Shown: positions 6,263-8,747 of the stretch, one piece after another | How the letters are laid out: every line of letters starts with the position of its first letter | Position numbering within the stretch: the first letter of the stretch is position 1 | The notes under the pieces: generated by a model | The model's database searches: none | Seen by the model: the letters and a program-made list of their open reading frames with translations, nothing else | What the model was told of the DNA's origin: nothing | Made by a program: the position numbers and the translations under genes | Source: an uncultured Alphaproteobacteria bacterium | GTDB taxonomy: Bacteria > Pseudomonadota > Alphaproteobacteria > Rhizobiales > Ancalomicrobiaceae | DNA length: 8,747 bases | Reading direction: 5' to 3' | NCBI GenBank assembly: GCA_937919435.1 | Contig: CALFRR010000274.1 | Coordinates: forward strand, 1-8,747

Positions 6263-7474
6263 TCAGGCCCGCCGCCAGAGGTGGAAGGCGCCGTAGATCG
6301 ACGAGCGGTCGGCGGCACCGAGGGTCGCCGAGATCTCCTTCTCGTGGACCCAGCGGGCGAGGATCTCGGCCGGAAGCGCCGCCTCCAGCGGGCCGTCGTC
6401 GCCGGCGGTGCGGAAGATCACCCGGGCGCCGGGGCGGGCGGTACGGTCGATCTCGGTCCACAGTTCCGCCACCTGATCGGGGCTCATCCAGTCCTGGGCG
6501 TCGAGCAGCACGTAGCCGTCGAGGTCTTCGACCGGACGGGCGGCGAGATGGTCGGTCATCGAGGCATGGATCACCTCGGCCCGGGGCGCATTGGCCCGCA
6601 CCGTCTCCCAGTTGTCGCGGGCGAGATAGGGCGGCACGGCGCGGCGGTTCTCGCGGTCGTAGCCGCGGCCGAAGGCCTGCCAGGCGAAATAGTTGTCCTC
6701 GAGCGGGAAGTCGCAGGCGAGCCGCTCCAGCCGGTCCTTCAGGAGCCCGGCCATGTCGCCGCCGGACGCGGCATCGAGGCAGGCGTACTGCGCCGGCGGG
6801 ATGCCGAGCCCGTAGAGCGATACCGGCAGCCGGGTGAGGAACCGCACCAGACGGGTCTCGAACACCGGGGCGAGGGTCTCCTCGAACAGGCGGCGCTGCT
6901 CCTCGAGGCTGCCGGCTTCGAGCATCCGGCGCGGGTTCTTGCCGTAGAGCCGGGCGAGCAGGTGGACGGCGCCGATGAACCGGCCGAGCAGGCCGAAACG
7001 GTAGACGTTGCGGGCGAAGAGATCGATCCGCCGGCCGCGGAAACCCCGCCGGGCGTTCCAGTAGCTCCGGCTCTCGGCATCGAGGGCCGGGGCGACGAAA
7101 CGGTCGAAGAGGGCGAGATTGGCCTTCTCGTCGGCGTGGCCGAAGAAGCGGAAGAACTGCTCGTGGGTCGGCAGGGCGCCGATCGCGGCGAGCTTCAGCC
7201 GGAGCAGGGCGACATGGGCCGGGTTGAGATCGACCGCGGTGATCGACGCTGGGCCCTTCGCCAGATAGCTCATCACGTTGCAGCCGCCGGAGGCGATGGT
7301 GACGATCCGCTTGCCCGGTCCGAGCTCCAGCGCCGCCGCGTCGACCGCCGGATCCTCCCAGATCTGCGGATAGACGAGGCCGGAGAAGGCCAGGGTGAAC
7401 AGCCGCTCGAGCAGGCCACGGCCGGTGGCGAGCGGGTTGGCGTGGACGGCGTCGGTGAGCAGAGTGTTCGCCAC
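6263..7474 (-). CDS. btaA: S-adenosylmethionine: diacylglycerol 3-amino-3-carboxypropyl transferase (BtaA, DUF3419)
   Basis: 403-residue enzyme, full length for the DUF3419/BtaA family. It moves the 3-amino-3-carboxypropyl group of SAM onto the free hydroxyl of diacylglycerol, forming diacylglycerylhomoserine, the first step of betaine lipid synthesis at the inner membrane. The family hallmarks are YPQIWEDP (35-42), the SAM-binding loop IVTIASGGCN (57-66) and AVDLNPAH (80-87). The second half contains PLEDNYFAWQAFGRGYD and LLDAQDWMSPDQ, also usual for the family. The start is GTG at 7474, supported by GAGGAG (7487-7482) seven bases upstream. It is the first gene of a two-gene operon with btaB. 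Four 11-bp-phased heptamers lie 68 bases and more upstream, consistent with control by PhoB under phosphate limitation, as is known for bta genes of Sinorhizobium. Confidence 0.94.
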   Translation of the reverse strand: MANTLLTDAVHANPLATGRGLLERLFTLAFSGLVYPQIWEDPAVDAAALELGPGKRIVTIASGGCNVMSYLAKGPASITAVDLNPAHVALLRLKLAAIGALPTHEQFFRFFGHADEKANLALFDRFVAPALDAESRSYWNARRGFRGRRIDLFARNVYRFGLLGRFIGAVHLLARLYGKNPRRMLEAGSLEEQRRLFEETLAPVFETRLVRFLTRLPVSLYGLGIPPAQYACLDAASGGDMAGLLKDRLERLACDFPLEDNYFAWQAFGRGYDRENRRAVPPYLARDNWETVRANAPRAEVIHASMTDHLAARPVEDLDGYVLLDAQDWMSPDQVAELWTEIDRTARPGARVIFRTAGDDGPLEAALPAEILARWVHEKEISATLGAADRSSIYGAFHLWRRA

Positions 7475-7481
7475 GTCGGGG

Positions 7482-7487
7482 CTCCTC
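7482..7487 (-). promoter_or_regulatory. Shine-Dalgarno of btaA
   Basis: Read on the minus strand this is GAGGAG, seven bases before the GTG at 7474. It decides the use of a GTG start for btaA. Confidence 0.75.
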
Positions 7488-7542
7488 GGTCGATCGCCGG
7501 GCCGGGCGGATCGCGCCGGCCGTGCGGTCGGGAGGAGGAGAG

Positions 7543-7586
7543 ATCACGGCGAGGCAACGGTTTTGCGACGGTCGGGCGACGGTTGG
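7543..7586 (-). promoter_or_regulatory. Candidate PhoB box array upstream of btaA (four 11-bp repeats)
   Basis: Read toward btaA, the heptamers CCGTCGC (7582-7576), CCGTCGC (7571-7565), CCGTTGC (7560-7554) and CCGTGAT (7549-7543) occur at exact 11-bp intervals. PhoB binds direct repeats of a CTGTCAT-like heptamer with 4-base spacers, which is the same period, and the GT at positions 3-4 is kept in all four units. Matches to CTGTCAT are 4, 4, 3 and 5 of 7, so the base identity is only moderate. The nearest unit lies 68 bases before the btaA start, a sensible distance for an activator site replacing a -35 element. No clear -10 is seen. Another OmpR-type regulator could also bind such an array. 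Confidence 0.55.
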
Positions 7587-7603
7587 AACGTTCCGCCGCG
7601 GAA
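7585..7603. repeat. Overlapping short palindromes in the btaA/oxidoreductase intergenic region
   Basis: GGAACGTTCC (7585-7594) is a perfect palindrome and overlaps the inverted repeat TTCCGC-C-GCGGAA (7591-7603). They directly flank the 11-bp repeat array on its distal side. A further perfect 12-bp palindrome, GCTCGCGCGAGC, lies at 7655-7666. These could be operators for the divergent pair of genes, but in DNA this rich in G and C some short dyads arise by chance. Confidence 0.3.
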
Positions 7604-7692
7604 GCGCCTTCGGACGATGCGTGCGTCGCGTCGGCGGCGCGCCGGCACCGCCGGGCTCGCGCGAGCGGGAAGACTCTGCGATGATCCGCGGC

Positions 7693-7716
7693 CCCGCCCA
7701 CGGCCCGCGTGGCGGG
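7693..7716 (+). other. Hairpin in the leader region of the molybdopterin oxidoreductase gene
   Basis: Bases 7693-7698 pair with 7711-7716 and 7700-7702 pair with 7708-7710, with one bulged C and a 5-base loop. The structure ends 31 bases before the start codon at 7748. It may affect translation or be an operator. No gene ends upstream on this strand, so it is not needed as a terminator. Confidence 0.3.
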
Positions 7717-7747
7717 CGCCGTGTCTTCTTCGACGAGAGCCCGTTCG

Positions 7748-8747
7748 ATGACCCGCCCCGTTCCCGTCCGCATCGGCAAGACGACCTGTCCGCACGACTG
7801 TCCGTCGACCTGCAGCCTCGAGGTCGAGGTGCTCGACCAGCGGACGATCGGCCGGGTGCGCGGCTCTTCGGCCAACACCTATACGGCCGGAGTTTGCTGC
7901 GCCAAGGTGGCGCGCTACGCCGAGCGGGTCCATTCGCCCGACCGCCTGCTGAAGCCGCTTCTGCGCACGGGGCCGAAGGGCTCCGGCCAGTTCCGCGAAA
8001 TCGGCTGGGAGGAGGCGCTCGACCGGGTCGCCGAGGGGATGCTGGCGGCGGAGGCGGCGCACGGGGCGGAGAGCGTGTGGCCCTACTACTACGCCGGGAC
8101 GATGGGCCAGGTGCAGCGCGACGGCATCAACCGGCTGCGCCACGCCAAGAAATACTCCGAGGAATTCGGCACGATCTGCACCAACCTCGCCTGGACCGGC
8201 TGGATCGCCGGCACCGGCCGGCTGACCGGGGCCGATCCGCGGGAGATGGCGAAATCGGATCTGGTGGTGATCTGGGGCACCAACGCGGTCGTCACCCAGG
8301 TCAACGTGATGACCCACGCGATTCGCGCCCGCAAGGAACGCGGCGCCCGGATCGCCGTGGTCGACGTCTACCGCACCCCGACGATGGAGCAGGCGGACAT
8401 CGCCCTGACCGTGCGGCCGGGCACCGACGCGGCGCTCGCCTGCGCGATCATGCACGTGCTGTTCCGCGAGGGGATGGCCGACCGCGACTATCTCGCCCGC
8501 TTCTCCGACGTGCCGGAGGAACTCGAGGCGCATCTCTCGACCCGCACCCCGGAATGGGCGGCGGCGATCACCGGGCTCTCGGTCGACGAGATCGAGGCCT
8601 TCGCCCGGGCGATCGGCACCACGCCGAAGACCTTCTTCCGGATCGGCTACGGCTTCACCCGGCAGCGGAACGGCGCCGTGGCGACGCACGCGGTGAGTTC
8701 GATTCCGGTGGTAGCCGGTTCCTGGCCGCACGCGGGGGGAGGGGCCT
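7748..8747 (+). CDS. Molybdopterin-dependent oxidoreductase with [4Fe-4S] cluster, N-terminal part
   Basis: Partial gene cut by the window end; 333 residues are visible, about half of a protein usually near 700. It belongs to the DMSO-reductase superfamily of Mo-bis-MGD enzymes. The N-terminal iron-sulfur motif is Cys14-x3-Cys18-x3-Cys22 (TCPHDCPSTC), with a fourth ligand at Cys51 in VCCAKV. Cofactor-binding segments include VIWGTN (174-179) and RPGTDAALA (223-231). No twin-arginine signal peptide precedes the cluster, so it is probably cytoplasmic. The ATG is preceded by GAGAG (7735-7739) at an 8-base spacing. The substrate is not known: the sequence resembles a family widespread in alphaproteobacteria that is annotated only as molybdopterin oxidoreductase. 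Formate dehydrogenase, nitrate reductase or BisC-type activity cannot be chosen from this half. It is divergent from btaA and may have no functional link to it. Confidence 0.9.
   Translation, partial: MTRPVPVRIGKTTCPHDCPSTCSLEVEVLDQRTIGRVRGSSANTYTAGVCCAKVARYAERVHSPDRLLKPLLRTGPKGSGQFREIGWEEALDRVAEGMLAAEAAHGAESVWPYYYAGTMGQVQRDGINRLRHAKKYSEEFGTICTNLAWTGWIAGTGRLTGADPREMAKSDLVVIWGTNAVVTQVNVMTHAIRARKERGARIAVVDVYRTPTMEQADIALTVRPGTDAALACAIMHVLFREGMADRDYLARFSDVPEELEAHLSTRTPEWAAAITGLSVDEIEAFARAIGTTPKTFFRIGYGFTRQRNGAVATHAVSSIPVVAGSWPHAGGGA

Noticed and set aside
5598..7547. A BtaA-BtaB fusion, because the btaB frame is open back to 7547
   Set aside because: The BtaA motifs are in a different frame that ends at 6263; the upstream part of the btaB frame is low-complexity shadow. 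The two genes are separate, with a 2-base gap.
6281..7684. 467-codon plus-strand frame opposite btaA
   Set aside because: Its composition is that of an antisense shadow, and btaA on the minus strand shows the complete DUF3419 pattern.
7544..8731. 395-codon minus-strand frame opposite the oxidoreductase
   Set aside because: It has an Arg/Gly/His-rich composition with no motif, while the plus strand encodes a clear iron-sulfur and molybdopterin-binding protein. It would also run through the btaA promoter region.
1..8747. tRNA, rRNA, CRISPR array, insertion sequence or attachment site
   Set aside because: By eye no cloverleaf-like arms, rRNA segments, regularly spaced long repeats, transposase motifs or terminal inverted repeats were seen on either strand.

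Overview
This window is a GC-rich stretch of chromosome with codon use strongly biased to G/C in third positions. Gene content and order point to an alphaproteobacterium, most likely of the Hyphomicrobiales/Rhizobiales. In that group nuoM-nuoN-birA-(coaX)-rnj-mce-DUF1467-(proS) is a familiar housekeeping neighbourhood. The genus cannot be told from the sequence alone.

Positions 1-5592 (+ strand) hold this block: the 3' end of nuoM, complete nuoN (two proton-pumping membrane subunits of respiratory complex I), birA (biotin protein ligase), rnj (ribonuclease J), mce (methylmalonyl-CoA epimerase) and a small two-helix membrane protein of the DUF1467 type. nuoN-birA and birA-rnj each overlap by one base (TGATG), so translation is probably coupled. 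BirA biotinylates carboxylases such as propionyl-CoA carboxylase, whose product is the substrate of Mce, so the two genes touch the same propionate route. The type III pantothenate kinase gene (coaX), often found between birA and rnj, is absent here.

Positions 5598-7474 (- strand) carry a two-gene operon, btaA-btaB, for the phosphorus-free betaine lipid DGTS. It converges on DUF1467 with only 5 bp between stop codons and sits where proS is commonly found. Upstream of btaA, four heptamers recur at exactly 11-bp spacing (7543-7582), the architecture of a PhoB binding array. This fits induction of betaine lipid synthesis under phosphate limitation.

Positions 7748-8747 (+ strand) contain the first half of a cytoplasmic molybdopterin/[4Fe-4S] oxidoreductase, divergent from btaA across a 273-bp region rich in dyads.

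No new multi-gene system is evident. The most noteworthy signals are the 11-bp repeat array, a perfect 30-bp palindrome inside birA, a structured nuoM-nuoN spacer, and strong hairpins in the mce-DUF1467 spacer and the btaA/oxidoreductase region.
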